A stretch of DNA of 64,000 bases, from the NCBI GenBank assembly GCA_015654695.1, contig JAATGJ010000132.1:89374-153373 (forward strand), given 5' to 3'. The stretch comes from Chitinophagales bacterium. GTDB lineage: Bacteria; Bacteroidota; Bacteroidia; Chitinophagales; Chitinophagaceae. The translations under genes were made by a program, and so were the position numbers. The notes below the pieces were generated by a model. It was not told the DNA's origin. It saw nothing but the letters and a program-made list of their open reading frames with translations, and made no database searches. Of the stretch, positions 35,248 through 44,380 are shown piece by piece; position 1 is the first letter of the stretch; every line of letters starts with the position of its first letter.

Positions 35248-36024
35248 TTATTGGCCTTGTTGTTTAATGCTGTTCCAGATGGCATCCATTTCTTCGAGTG
35301 TCATAGTATTAAGTTCTTTTCCGCTGACCAATGCATGTTGTTCCATCTGTGTAAAACGGTGGATGAATTTCTTGTTGGTTCGTTCCAGCGCATTTTCGGC
35401 ATCAAGCTGCAAAAACCGTGCATAATTAATAAGGGAAAACACCAGGTCGCCAAACTCCTCCTCTATTTTATCCTGCTGCCCGGTGCCTATCACTTCTTTT
35501 AACTCACCCATTTCTTCTTCTACTTTTTCCCATACCTGCTCCCGGTTATCCCATTCAAAGCCCACTTGCTTAGCTTTTTCCTGTAGCCGCATGGCTTTTA
35601 CTGTAGCTGGCAGCGATTGCGGCACACCCCCTAATACTGACTTTTTCCCATCCTTTAGTTTAAGCTTTTCCCAGTTTCTTTTAACATCCTCTTCATTATT
35701 TACTTTTACGTCTCCGTAAATATGGGGATGGCGGTAAATTAACTTTTCCGAGATACCCTGTATTACTTCTTCCAGGGTAAACTGGTTTTGTTCGCTTCCG
35801 ATCTTTGCATAAAAGAGGATATGCAATAAAAGATCACCCAATTCTTCTTTTATCCCTTTCCAGTCTTTTTCTGTTATGGCATCAGCCAGTTCGTAGGTTT
35901 CTTCAATGGTTAGTTGCCGCAGCGATTGAACGGTTTGTTTTTTATCCCAGGGACATTTCTCTCTCAACTCATCCATGATACCCACTAATCGCAAAAAGGC
36001 TTCTGGTAAATTTTGTTGTTGCAT
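35248..36024 (-). CDS. mazG: Nucleoside triphosphate pyrophosphohydrolase MazG
   Basis: 258 residues, the two-domain MazG form. The first domain has CPWDKKQTVQSLRQLTIEET and the metal-binding EELGDLLLH; the second has GFEWDNREQVWEKVEEEMGEL and EEFGDLVFSL. Acidic ExxE...ExxD ligands are present in both. It hydrolyses damaged or excess NTPs to NMP and PPi in the cytoplasm. It is flanked with no gap by the kinase gene downstream and nine bases by the DUF3667 gene upstream, so all three probably share one mRNA. Confidence 0.95.
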   Translation of the reverse strand: MQQQNLPEAFLRLVGIMDELREKCPWDKKQTVQSLRQLTIEETYELADAITEKDWKGIKEELGDLLLHILFYAKIGSEQNQFTLEEVIQGISEKLIYRHPHIYGDVKVNNEEDVKRNWEKLKLKDGKKSVLGGVPQSLPATVKAMRLQEKAKQVGFEWDNREQVWEKVEEEMGELKEVIGTGQQDKIEEEFGDLVFSLINYARFLQLDAENALERTNKKFIHRFTQMEQHALVSGKELNTMTLEEMDAIWNSIKQQGQ

Positions 36025-36033
36025 ACTGCTGGA

Positions 36034-37113
36034 TTAAATCCTGTAAAGTGTAAAAATTAAGAACACGGCAAAGAGAAGGCTAAGGAAAATAAGGCAAAGG
36101 AAATTAAAGAGAATGAATTTAACCATCGTTTTGAAAGTGCCCTGCCCATAAAAATTCTTCATAGACCTGTATGCGTAGTAAATGCCCATGATCACCAGTA
36201 TGGCTTGCACAAAATTCCAGATACCCAGGTGCGCAAGGCTATCCAGCTTATCAACCAGGAAAAACAGCAGCATCAGCAAAAAAGTAAAAATATAGAGGTG
36301 GATCAGGAAGATGCCGTGATCAGCAAAATAAAATTTCTTCCGGCGGAAATAAAGGAACTTTAGCAATAAGGCATAGAGCGGAAGAGAAACAAACAGCATA
36401 TAGGGCAAACTATGGATGAATTTCTCAAAAAGATCTTTCCATAGCTGTTGCCTGTTATGCCCATACTTCTGCTTCAGGCCGATACTTTTCCTGTTCAATT
36501 GCGTTTTCAGCCAATTGTCCCTTTCGGATGATGGCAATAGTTGCTGGGCCGAATCATAAGCGGCAACAGATGTATATTTATCAGCAGCCTCGCCAAACGA
36601 GATACTGGTTCCTTTCTGCTTTTCAACAAGGGTATCGCTTTTATTCTTTTCGCCAATATTTATCAGCCCCAATGCTTTGGTAATATTTAATGAGTCTTCC
36701 TTTGTTTTAGCATTTTTATACGCCTCATCGGAAAAATCATTCACTGCTTCTTCCAGCTTATCGCTTTCCACCCAATTATCCAGTTGCAATTCACCATCCT
36801 TAAATAAGGAAAAGAAAAAGATAAAAAAAACTGCTGAAGTAAATATATACATCCTCACCGGGTGCAGGTACGATGCTCTTCGCCCGTTGATATATTCTGT
36901 TGAAAGAAATCCGGGTTTACGGATCATCCATTTCATACTCGAAAAAAACTTGCCGTCGAAATGGGTGATATCATTGAAAAAATGGGTGATCATTCCCCAG
37001 AAACTTTCTTTGGGTTCAATATTCTCCTGCCCGCAGATATGACAATATTTCCCATGCACCAGGGTGCCGCAATTGAGACAGTTCTTTTCTTTTCGCTCAG
37101 GTGAATGGGACAC
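36034..37113 (-). CDS. DUF3667 membrane protein with zinc ribbon
   Basis: 359 residues. A zinc ribbon opens the protein: CLNCGTLVHGKYCHICGQ, residues 12-29, with four Cys. Then comes the DUF3667 signature: FFNDITHFDGKFFSSM, RKPGFLSTEYINGRR and HPVRMYIFTSAVFF. A charged soluble insert lies at about 120-215 and four more helices close the chain. Such proteins are widespread in Bacteroidota and of unknown function, placed in the inner membrane with a cytoplasmic ribbon. First gene of the DUF3667-mazG-kinase unit. Confidence 0.87.
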   Translation of the reverse strand: MSHSPERKEKNCLNCGTLVHGKYCHICGQENIEPKESFWGMITHFFNDITHFDGKFFSSMKWMIRKPGFLSTEYINGRRASYLHPVRMYIFTSAVFFIFFFSLFKDGELQLDNWVESDKLEEAVNDFSDEAYKNAKTKEDSLNITKALGLINIGEKNKSDTLVEKQKGTSISFGEAADKYTSVAAYDSAQQLLPSSERDNWLKTQLNRKSIGLKQKYGHNRQQLWKDLFEKFIHSLPYMLFVSLPLYALLLKFLYFRRKKFYFADHGIFLIHLYIFTFLLMLLFFLVDKLDSLAHLGIWNFVQAILVIMGIYYAYRSMKNFYGQGTFKTMVKFILFNFLCLIFLSLLFAVFLIFTLYRI

Positions 37114-37184
37114 TGTAAATTTTTCTTAAAAATAAGTACAAAAATACAAGTGGGGCTTTGTTTTTCGTTACTGTACAATTAAAG

Positions 37185-37192
37185 TACTTTTG
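37185..37192 (+). promoter_or_regulatory. -7 element TACTTTTG before the secreted protein gene
   Basis: Exact TAnnTTTG, 23 bases before the ATG at 37216. The nearest upstream TTTG is 24 bases away, longer than ideal. Confidence 0.45.
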
Positions 37193-37215
37193 TCTTTTAA
37201 AACAATATCTTCCGG

Positions 37216-38055
37216 ATGAAGAACATACTTCTTTCTGTTACCCTCCTTATTTCCATCTGCCTGCATGCCCAATACTATTACAACGATATAATAGGTACAC
37301 AGGAGATTAATGGCAAGATGAAAACATATAATGCTGCCAAAGTACAATCCGTAACGGCTGCCGGTTATGATGCCGGTGGCAAAAAAACAACTGATTTTAA
37401 TGAATGGCAGGATGTACAGTCCGGCGGATCCCTATTAAAGACCACTACCCGCAACGGGCAAAACGTAACCCGTACATATTACCAGTTTGATAGTAAAATA
37501 AGGCTGGTGAATGCCCGGGATTCGTCAGGGGATATACAGAGTATCACTACCTATAATTATGATGCAGGCGACAGGCTGGTGGCGATTAAAACCAGCACCA
37601 GCGATTCGAAACAGGATTTTAATGAAACGGAAGAACGACAGTGGCAATATACACCGGCAGGAAAGCCTGAAAAAATGTGGCGTATCCTGAATGGTAAAGA
37701 CACCACCGGGTACATATTTTCTTTGGATGAAAAGGGGAATGTAGCCGATGAGCAGTTGCTGCGAAGGGCTGTTGGTATTGACCCGGTTTACTATTATTAT
37801 GATGACAATAACCGGCTCACCGATATTGTACGTTATAACAAAAAGGTGAAGCAACTGTTGCCCGATATCATGTTTGAATACGATGACAGCAAACGGACTA
37901 TTCAAAAAACCATCGTTCTGTCAACTACTAACCGTGACTATATTATGTGGTTGTATATACATGATGATAAAGGATTAAAAACAAAAGAGGCCCTTTTTAA
38001 TAAAGATAAAGAGCTCAGGGGCCGGATTGAATACACATATAACTTTGCCCCTTAA
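37216..38055 (+). CDS. Secreted protein of unknown function
   Basis: 279 residues. A signal peptide (MKNILLSVTLLISICLHAQ) is cut at about residue 19. The mature part has repeated Tyr-rich beta segments such as TRTYYQFDSK, TTYNYDAGDRL, YYYYDDNNRL and MFEYDDSKRT, spaced about 25-30 residues apart. These resemble isolated YD/RHS-type repeats, so a small beta-structure in the periplasm or outside is likely. No catalytic motif was seen. Single-gene unit; a repeat patch follows it. Confidence 0.75.
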   Translation: MKNILLSVTLLISICLHAQYYYNDIIGTQEINGKMKTYNAAKVQSVTAAGYDAGGKKTTDFNEWQDVQSGGSLLKTTTRNGQNVTRTYYQFDSKIRLVNARDSSGDIQSITTYNYDAGDRLVAIKTSTSDSKQDFNETEERQWQYTPAGKPEKMWRILNGKDTTGYIFSLDEKGNVADEQLLRRAVGIDPVYYYYDDNNRLTDIVRYNKKVKQLLPDIMFEYDDSKRTIQKTIVLSTTNRDYIMWLYIHDDKGLKTKEALFNKDKELRGRIEYTYNFAP

Positions 38056-38409
38056 TGACAATCTTATTAAGTTAAGAAAACATAATGTCATCCCTTCGGG
38101 ATTTGGAGCCTTACATAGCTGATTTATTACTATACTAATTACATCCCTTTGGGATTAAAACCTCGAAGAAGTGGTATTAATATAGAAATATGATATGAGG
38201 TCACATCTAAAACCCCGAAGGGGTGACAGTAGAAAAAGAGCCTGAATCCTAACTTAATGACATTGCCCTTAGCACAGATTTTTCTCCACCATACCCGAAC
38301 AATCCTGCGGATTGCTTGTCTTACCGTATAGAATATACAGCTTGCCTTGTTTAATTGATAATTCGCCTGTTTTAACATAACAATCATGCGCAGGTTCAGC
38401 CAGGGAAAA
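38056..38409. repeat. Intergenic patch with three palindrome-related repeat units
   Basis: TGTCATCCCTTCGGGATTT at 38086-38104 and AAAACCCCGAAGGGGTGACA at 38209-38228 are inverted copies of one another (two mismatches), about 105 bases apart. A third related unit, ACATCCCTTTGGGATTA, starts at 38141. Each unit has its own small palindrome (CCCTTCGGG or CCCTTTGGG). The whole looks like a REP- or MITE-like element. A spurious 82-codon minus-strand frame runs through it and is not reported as a gene. Confidence 0.65.
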
Positions 38410-38417
38410 TATCTTTG
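38410..38417 (+). promoter_or_regulatory. -7 element TATCTTTG before the TonB receptor gene
   Basis: Exact TAnnTTTG, 24 bases before the ATG at 38442. No good TTTG is found at the -33 position. Confidence 0.4.
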
Positions 38418-38441
38418 CGCCGTTCAATACAACACTTACTT

Positions 38442-40778
38442 ATGAAGAAAATCTTATTCGCCTTTTTTGCATCCTCATTTTTTCTTGCTTCATATACACA
38501 GCAAAAGCCTGCACCAACGTCAAACAAATTCACCCTTAGCGGTACCATCAAATCAAAAGCAAAAGGAGAAACCCTGATCGGGGCCAGCATCCGTGCAGGC
38601 AATACAGGAGCCTTCAGCAATGAATACGGTTTTTATTCCCTCACGTTAGAAAAAGGCAACTACACGGTAGAATTTTCCGCTATTGGTCAGCAAAGCAAAA
38701 CAGAAGAAATTATCCTGGAAAAAGACATTAAGTTAAACATCTTCCTGGACGATGAAGTAAAGAACCTGGAAGGGGTGATCGTTACCGCTCAATCCAAAGG
38801 CAGAAGTATCAGCAGCCCGCAAATGGGAGTGGAAAAACTTTCTACCAAAGAAATAAAAAACATACCTGTACTATTTGGTGAAAGGGATATACTGAAAACG
38901 ATACAATTATTGCCCGGTATCAAATCAGCAGGCGAAGGGAACAGCGGCTTTTTTGTTCGTGGTGGCGCCGGTGACCAGAACCTGATCTTATTGGATGAAG
39001 CCCCGGTATACAACGCATCGCATTTGCTTGGCTTCTTTTCTACATTCAATTCAGATGCGGTCAAGGATATGACCATCTATAAAGGAGGCATGCCGGCGCA
39101 ATATGGAGGCAGGTTGTCTTCCGTACTGGATATAAAAATGAATGACGGCAACAACCAGGATTATAATGTAAGCGGTGGCCTTGGGTTGATCTCTGCGAAA
39201 CTAAATATTGAAGGGCCTGTGCAAAAAGATAAGTCATCTTTTTTGTTAACAGGTCGCCGTACTTATGCGGACATGTTTTTAAAACTATCTAAAGATTCAT
39301 CCATCAACCAGAATACGATCTACTTTTATGACCTCAATGCTAAACTAAATTACCAGCTAAGTGATAAGGACAGGCTCTACCTCTCCGGCTATTTTGGCAA
39401 AGATGTATTAGGTGTCGGTAAAACATTTGGCATTGACTGGGGCAATGGAACAGGCACACTTCGCTGGAACCATATCTTCAACCGTAAACTATTCTCCAAT
39501 ACCTCGCTTATTTTCAGCAATTACAAATACAAAATATCTATACAGAGCGGCGGCGATGATTTTGATATTTTTTCCCGGATACAGGACTGGAACCTGAAAC
39601 AGGAATTTCAATGGTATGCCGACAGCAGGAATAATGTCCGTTTCGGATTTAATACTATTTATCATACCATCACTCCTGGCGAAGTAAAAGCGTATTCATC
39701 CGTCAGCGTTAATTCAACAGCCCTGCAAAAACGTTACTCCTGGGAAAATGCGGCATTTATTACCAATACATGGAAAGCTTCGGATAAAGTAAACGTAACG
39801 TATGGCCTGCGTCTTTCATCCTTCAGTGTTTTAGGTAAAGGTGATTTTTACGCAATTGACAACGACGGTAAAGTGATTGATACTTTCAGCTATCAGAAAG
39901 GGGAATTTGTAAAAACCTGGTTCAATCCTGAACCGAGAATAGCGGCCAGTTATGTATTCAATACCAATACTTCGGTAAAGGCATCCTATGTACGCAATGT
40001 GCAAAACCTGCACCTTGTATCCAACTCCACTTCCTCCAATCCTACTGATAAATGGATAGCCAATACCAATATTATTAAGCCTGAAACCTCAGACCAGGTG
40101 TCCATTGGTTATTACCAGGATATTTTCAATAAGGAGTATGAGCTCAGCATTGAAACCTACTACAAAAGCATGAACAACCAGATTGATTACCGTGATGGCG
40201 CTGATATATTCGCCAATAGTGATGCCATCGAATCGCAATTACTTTTTGGGATAGGCCGGGCTTATGGTCTTGAATGGCTGCTGAAAAAGAAAGCGGGCAA
40301 ATTCACCGGCTGGCTGGCTTATACATTATCCAAAACAGAAAAAAAGATCAACGGCATCAATAACAATAAATGGTACAATGCCCGCCAGGATAGGACACAT
40401 GAAGTGGCTGTTGTAGCCTCTTACCAGCTCAATAAAAAATGGACGGTATCCGCCAACTGGGTTTTCTATACCGGCGATGCTGTTACTTTTCCCGCAGGCA
40501 AATACCGCGTCAATGACCGTACCGTGTTTTATTATACCGAACGGAACGGTTATCGCATGCCCGACTACCACCGGCTTGACTTAGGTGCCACCTGTATATT
40601 AAAACAAAAGAAACGCTTCTCCTCCGAGCTTACTATCAGTCTTTATAATGCTTATGGGCGGGAGAATGCATATACTATTGACTTCCGCGACAACGAAGAC
40701 GATCCCGGTAAAACGGAAGCTGTACGCTATGCATTGTTCAAATACATTCCATCTGTTTCTTACAACTTTAAATTTTGA
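38442..40778 (+). CDS. TonB-dependent receptor with carboxypeptidase-regulatory-like domain
   Basis: 778 residues from the ATG at 38442 (MKKILFAFFASSFFLAS, a normal signal peptide); nine extra codons upstream are in frame but spoil it. A beta-sandwich domain lies at about 30-115 (TLSGTIKSKAKGETLIGASI). The plug lies at about 130-240 (GERDILKTIQLLPGI, GGAGDQNLILLDEAPVY, MPAQYGGRLSSVLDIK) and the barrel runs to the end. It is of the group paired with DUF4249 lipoproteins rather than SusD, and a DUF4249 gene follows after four bases. It probably imports an unknown ligand across the outer membrane. Confidence 0.9.
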   Translation: MKKILFAFFASSFFLASYTQQKPAPTSNKFTLSGTIKSKAKGETLIGASIRAGNTGAFSNEYGFYSLTLEKGNYTVEFSAIGQQSKTEEIILEKDIKLNIFLDDEVKNLEGVIVTAQSKGRSISSPQMGVEKLSTKEIKNIPVLFGERDILKTIQLLPGIKSAGEGNSGFFVRGGAGDQNLILLDEAPVYNASHLLGFFSTFNSDAVKDMTIYKGGMPAQYGGRLSSVLDIKMNDGNNQDYNVSGGLGLISAKLNIEGPVQKDKSSFLLTGRRTYADMFLKLSKDSSINQNTIYFYDLNAKLNYQLSDKDRLYLSGYFGKDVLGVGKTFGIDWGNGTGTLRWNHIFNRKLFSNTSLIFSNYKYKISIQSGGDDFDIFSRIQDWNLKQEFQWYADSRNNVRFGFNTIYHTITPGEVKAYSSVSVNSTALQKRYSWENAAFITNTWKASDKVNVTYGLRLSSFSVLGKGDFYAIDNDGKVIDTFSYQKGEFVKTWFNPEPRIAASYVFNTNTSVKASYVRNVQNLHLVSNSTSSNPTDKWIANTNIIKPETSDQVSIGYYQDIFNKEYELSIETYYKSMNNQIDYRDGADIFANSDAIESQLLFGIGRAYGLEWLLKKKAGKFTGWLAYTLSKTEKKINGINNNKWYNARQDRTHEVAVVASYQLNKKWTVSANWVFYTGDAVTFPAGKYRVNDRTVFYYTERNGYRMPDYHRLDLGATCILKQKKRFSSELTISLYNAYGRENAYTIDFRDNEDDPGKTEAVRYALFKYIPSVSYNFKF

Positions 40779-40782
40779 TCCT

Positions 40783-41649
40783 ATGAAACAATCAATAAAA
40801 AAATCATCGGGTAGTTCAGGAATTCTTAGCGTCGTTGCGCCGTTGCGTGAGAAAAAAATTATCTTATATTCGTTCTTATTGATGCTTTTCTTCACCTCCT
40901 GCGAAAAAGTAATTGATCTTGACCTGAACGATGCGGAAAAGAAATATGTTGTTGAAGCCGTCATCACCGATCAGCCCGGTACAGCCAAAGTACTGGTAAC
41001 CCAGACAAAGAGTTTTGATGAAGACAATAATTTTGCCGGCATCAGTGGCGCAACTGTTGTTATTACAGAATCCGGTGGCGGCGCTTTCCCGCTTAGTGAA
41101 ACTTCGGCCGGAGTATATGAAGCGCCTGGTTTGATCGCCATCACAGGAAAAACTTATGCTCTTACTGTAAATGTTGCCGGCAAAACATTCACAGCTTCAT
41201 GCACCGTGCCACAAAAAATAAACCTGGATACTATCTATGTCACCAATGAATTCCTTTTTACCGATTTCCGTAAAATCACCAATGTAGAATACAAAGATCC
41301 TGCAGGTCGCGGAAACAACTATCGTTTCATACAATATGTAAACAAGTTAAAAGAAGACCAGGTACTTATTCAGAATGACGACTACACGGATGGACGGAAT
41401 ATCAACAGCAAACTCTTCTTTTTCGCCGATGATACTGACAACAGCAAAATAGATAGTGGCGATACAGTAAGGGTTGATATGCTGTGTATTGACCAGGTTA
41501 TTTTCAAATATTGGTTCAGCTTGGACAGAAGTTCTACAGGCGGCAGCGGCCAGGCTACACCATCTAACCCGGTAACCAATATGCAGGGTGGCGCTTTAGG
41601 CTATTTCAGTGCGCATACATTGCAGACAAAGGAGATGATTGTTCCCTGA
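40783..41649 (+). CDS. DUF4249 lipoprotein
   Basis: 288 residues from the ATG at 40783 (MKQSIKKSSGSSG), chosen because it follows the receptor stop by four bases; the frame is open further upstream but overlaps the receptor gene. A hydrophobic segment with lipobox (LLMLFFTSC, Cys at about residue 38) leads to DLDLNDAEKKYVVEAVITD, the usual opening of DUF4249. Beta-rich repeats follow. DUF4249 proteins accompany TonB receptors in Bacteroidota and are probably lipid-anchored ligand binders at the outer membrane. The long N-terminal stretch before the lipobox is unusual; a shorter start is possible. Confidence 0.82.
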   Translation: MKQSIKKSSGSSGILSVVAPLREKKIILYSFLLMLFFTSCEKVIDLDLNDAEKKYVVEAVITDQPGTAKVLVTQTKSFDEDNNFAGISGATVVITESGGGAFPLSETSAGVYEAPGLIAITGKTYALTVNVAGKTFTASCTVPQKINLDTIYVTNEFLFTDFRKITNVEYKDPAGRGNNYRFIQYVNKLKEDQVLIQNDDYTDGRNINSKLFFFADDTDNSKIDSGDTVRVDMLCIDQVIFKYWFSLDRSSTGGSGQATPSNPVTNMQGGALGYFSAHTLQTKEMIVP

Positions 41650-41790
41650 TCGAAAAGGAAAACATAACACTAGTAAATCGAATTTCCGATATTTTTATGG
41701 CCTCCTGGGTTAGGTACAGGCAATAGCCTGCCAGTAAACAGTTTCCTGAATTGGCAGTACCATGAGTAAGTGTTTTATCGGAATAATGAT

Positions 41791-43020
41791 TCAAAATGCT
41801 ATTATTTCAAACACCTCTACCCACCTCACTCCTTCCTTCAATCTCAACCCATACTTCCCAAGTCCATCCTGAATCTTTTCCATACTATCTAATCCTTCAC
41901 CAAATGCAATATCAATTTTCCCGCTATACCCCGTTTCATCCACTACCAGCCTCCCCGTTGCCTTCAAACTATTCAGCCTGTCCACCAGTATATCCATTTT
42001 TCCATTTTTTAAATACGGCTTGTCTTCCCATAACGAATTCTCAATGACTCCTCCTTTTGTTTTTAATTGATCACCTTTATTCGTCCTCACCAATAGCCAA
42101 CATCTTTGTTCTTGCTTTTTAAACCGTCCATGATAACCGGAATAATTATTCAGCAACTCCAGCATTTTGGGATACAAATCACCTGCCTTTTCCACCGGCA
42201 CAATTATATCCAGCGTATAAGAAGGAGAAAGCAGTTCCGAAGAATCTTTAACAAGTAACCGTACCTGCCGTTCGCTGATGTTTGCATTAATTCCACGCAT
42301 GGCCGTTTTATACATATCTAACAGCGATGAATTGGTCATGGCCCGTCCATGTATTATAGTATCGGCACGGCGAGCACGATTGCCACTTGGCAAGCCGTCA
42401 AACCAACCTTTTACCAATACTGAATAATTCAAGAGACCGGTTGCAGGCAAATCACCAGTAGAAAAGATAGGTCGCTCAGTATCCTGATCTCTTTTCATTG
42501 TAAATGCCGCAGATGTTCCATTTAAGATGGTCCTGATATTTTCAGCTGTTATCACCCCGGAAGAAGTAACAGCTAAGAGCTTTCCATCTTTGATCCATAT
42601 ATAATGCGGGATTAGCTGGTGTCTGAACAACTTGTCAGCCAATGTATCATTCACTGCAGTAGGTAGTTCTAATGGCTTCCCCGTACGGTTTTTCCATTTT
42701 TTATAAAAAGCTTCTACTTTGATCACATCATCACCCGTATTCTTTGTATTGATGAGTAGTACCTGCAACCGGTCTTTAAATTCCTGCTGCAGGGAATCGA
42801 GTTTGGCAAAGCCCTGAAGACAAGAAGTACACCAGGTAGCCCAGAAATCCAGGATCACTAGATCATTTTTAAGGTCTGACAGTTTTACTTTTTTTGCCGG
42901 GTAATTCAGTATGTTTTCAAATTGGATATCGGGCACGGGATCGCCAATGGAAAGAGGCGTTTGTGAAAATACGGTGAAACAGGGACATAGCAGGGCTACG
43001 AGAATATAGCGAAATCGCAT
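41791..43020 (-). CDS. TlpA/thioredoxin-like protein with DUF3738 C-terminal domain
   Basis: 409 residues. A signal peptide (MRFRYILVALLCPCFTVFSQ) precedes a thioredoxin fold at about 22-160 with the redox pair in FWATWCTSCLQGF. The C-terminal 200 residues carry the DUF3738/TIGR03435 pattern: an alternation of LLDMYKTAM-type helices and strands ending RLVVDETGYSGKIDIAF and GLRLKEGVRWVEVFEI. It should act in the periplasm as a disulfide reductase or carrier with an attached substrate-recognition domain. It stands alone, pointing away from the XRE genes. Confidence 0.88.
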   Translation of the reverse strand: MRFRYILVALLCPCFTVFSQTPLSIGDPVPDIQFENILNYPAKKVKLSDLKNDLVILDFWATWCTSCLQGFAKLDSLQQEFKDRLQVLLINTKNTGDDVIKVEAFYKKWKNRTGKPLELPTAVNDTLADKLFRHQLIPHYIWIKDGKLLAVTSSGVITAENIRTILNGTSAAFTMKRDQDTERPIFSTGDLPATGLLNYSVLVKGWFDGLPSGNRARRADTIIHGRAMTNSSLLDMYKTAMRGINANISERQVRLLVKDSSELLSPSYTLDIIVPVEKAGDLYPKMLELLNNYSGYHGRFKKQEQRCWLLVRTNKGDQLKTKGGVIENSLWEDKPYLKNGKMDILVDRLNSLKATGRLVVDETGYSGKIDIAFGEGLDSMEKIQDGLGKYGLRLKEGVRWVEVFEIIAF

Positions 43021-43193
43021 AGAGTTGAAAGTTTAGATGAATAATATGAATGTTTCAAAATCTCCTGTGAGGAGGAATGAACCTGTGTGGAATGAAATTT
43101 TGCGGAGAATCAAAGGTGGCTATCTTTGAATGAGTAAAAAGCGCAGTTAAAGGATACTTTATCCTTATTTTTATACCTTTACCGACAATAGAT

Positions 43194-43568
43194 ATGGCAA
43201 CAAGTACATTAAAAATATTAAGGGAAGTAAATGATTATACGCAGGATTTCATTGCGGAAGATATTTTGGGCATTAGCCAGAATACGTATTCCCGGCTGGA
43301 GCAAAATCCATCTAAGATTACTGCGGAACAGGCGCAGAAATTATCAGATTTATATAAAGTGAGCATTGCCAATCTTCTTTCAGAAGCAACACCGGTGATT
43401 ACTTTTAAAGAGAATGCTATTACCAATAATTCCAATAGCGCAAATGGGTATAATCAAAGTACTACTATTCAGAGCAACGAAAACGAAGTAAAAACACTCA
43501 GGGAAGAAATTGAATATCTCCGCAAACAGAATTCAGAATTAATAAAAGTTTTGGGTGAAAGAAAATAA
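43194..43568 (+). CDS. XRE-family regulator with C-terminal coiled coil
   Basis: 124 residues. The helix-turn-helix (about 5-62) has QDFIAEDILGISQNTYSRLEQ and ends LYKVSIANLLSE. A Ser/Asn-rich linker is followed by a leucine-zipper-like tail (EVKTLREEIEYLRKQNSEL). The tail should make it a dimer. Targets are unknown. A paralogue with the same layout is convergent with it, 74 bases away. The coiled-coil tail is typical of small Bacteroidota XRE proteins. Confidence 0.85.
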   Translation: MATSTLKILREVNDYTQDFIAEDILGISQNTYSRLEQNPSKITAEQAQKLSDLYKVSIANLLSEATPVITFKENAITNNSNSANGYNQSTTIQSNENEVKTLREEIEYLRKQNSELIKVLGERK

Positions 43569-43642
43569 TGTACCGGTCTTCAATTCATTTTGCTCAACAT
43601 TTATTTAATCACATTTGCGGGCATGCCAGCAACTTCCGGGCA

Positions 43643-44023
43643 TTATTTTTTGCTTAAAATGGAATGAAGCAACTGATCATTCTGCTTCTGCAACCGCATT
43701 ACTTCATCTTTCAACAACTTAATTTCTTCATTTTTAACAGCAACCAGTTGATCATTTTGGTATAAATGGTTCACATACCCACTACTATTTTCAAAATTGC
43801 AATGGGTGTAGATAACTGAACTATGAGGAGATGAATTATGGATGAGAAATAATTGCGGGGGCGCCTGGTATAGTTGAGATAGCTTTAAAGCCGTTTCGGC
43901 ATCAACTGCGTTCAAGCCCACTTCTAAATTTTTATACTCTTCTGCTGAAATCTCAAGCCCTTTTGCAACATTTTCAGGTTGCCAATTTCGAAACTCCCGA
44001 AAATAGAATAAGTTAATGCTCAT
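43643..44023 (-). CDS. XRE-like regulator with C-terminal coiled coil (paralogue)
   Basis: 126 residues. The N-terminal half is a divergent XRE helix-turn-helix (ENVAKGLEISAEEYKNLE, ETALKLSQLYQAPPQLFLI) and the C-terminus is a zipper-like helix (NEEIKLLKDEVMRLQKQN). The layout and several positions match the gene at 43194, so the two are paralogues, although the HTH here is weaker. It lies 24 bases downstream of the third XRE gene on the same strand and may be co-transcribed with it. Confidence 0.8.
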   Translation of the reverse strand: MSINLFYFREFRNWQPENVAKGLEISAEEYKNLEVGLNAVDAETALKLSQLYQAPPQLFLIHNSSPHSSVIYTHCNFENSSGYVNHLYQNDQLVAVKNEEIKLLKDEVMRLQKQNDQLLHSILSKK

Positions 44024-44047
44024 TAATAATATTAATAAATAGCCATC

Positions 44048-44278
44048 TTAGCTCACGTTAGGATCAAGATCATTAAGAGAAACGTTTAGCGCTTCCGCTA
44101 TAGCTAAAAGAGTAGTTAGACCCGGATCACCCCGGCCTGTTTCCAATACCCAGACCTGGCTATGAGCTATTTCAGCTATGTCTGCAAACTCACGGGTGCT
44201 CAGATTCCTTTCTTTACGAAGCTTTTTTAATTTCTTCCCAAAAGCCTTCAGAATCCTATCATCCCTGTTATTTTTCAT
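44048..44278 (-). CDS. Short XRE-family regulator
   Basis: 76 residues, essentially one helix-turn-helix: FGKKLKKLRKERNLSTREFADIA, in pieces FGKKLKKLRKERNLS and TREFADIAEIAHSQVWVLE, then TLLAIAEALNVSLNDL. This is the classic Cro/C1 form without a second domain. It is divergent from the ECF sigma gene, with 102 AT-rich bases between, so it could control that promoter. Confidence 0.88.
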   Translation of the reverse strand: MKNNRDDRILKAFGKKLKKLRKERNLSTREFADIAEIAHSQVWVLETGRGDPGLTTLLAIAEALNVSLNDLDPNVS

Positions 44279-44380
44279 TTCTACCGGAAAGTTGAGAGGA
44301 AATGAAAAATTTATTGACTTGATATATCAATACATATTAAAATAATAATTAGTTTTAAAGCAGTTTAAGAAGAAAACAAC

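Noticed and set aside
38139..38387. 82-codon minus-strand frame
   Set aside because: It runs through the palindromic repeat patch (CHPFGVLDVTSYHIS-type translation). Similar repeat-derived frames are common false genes.
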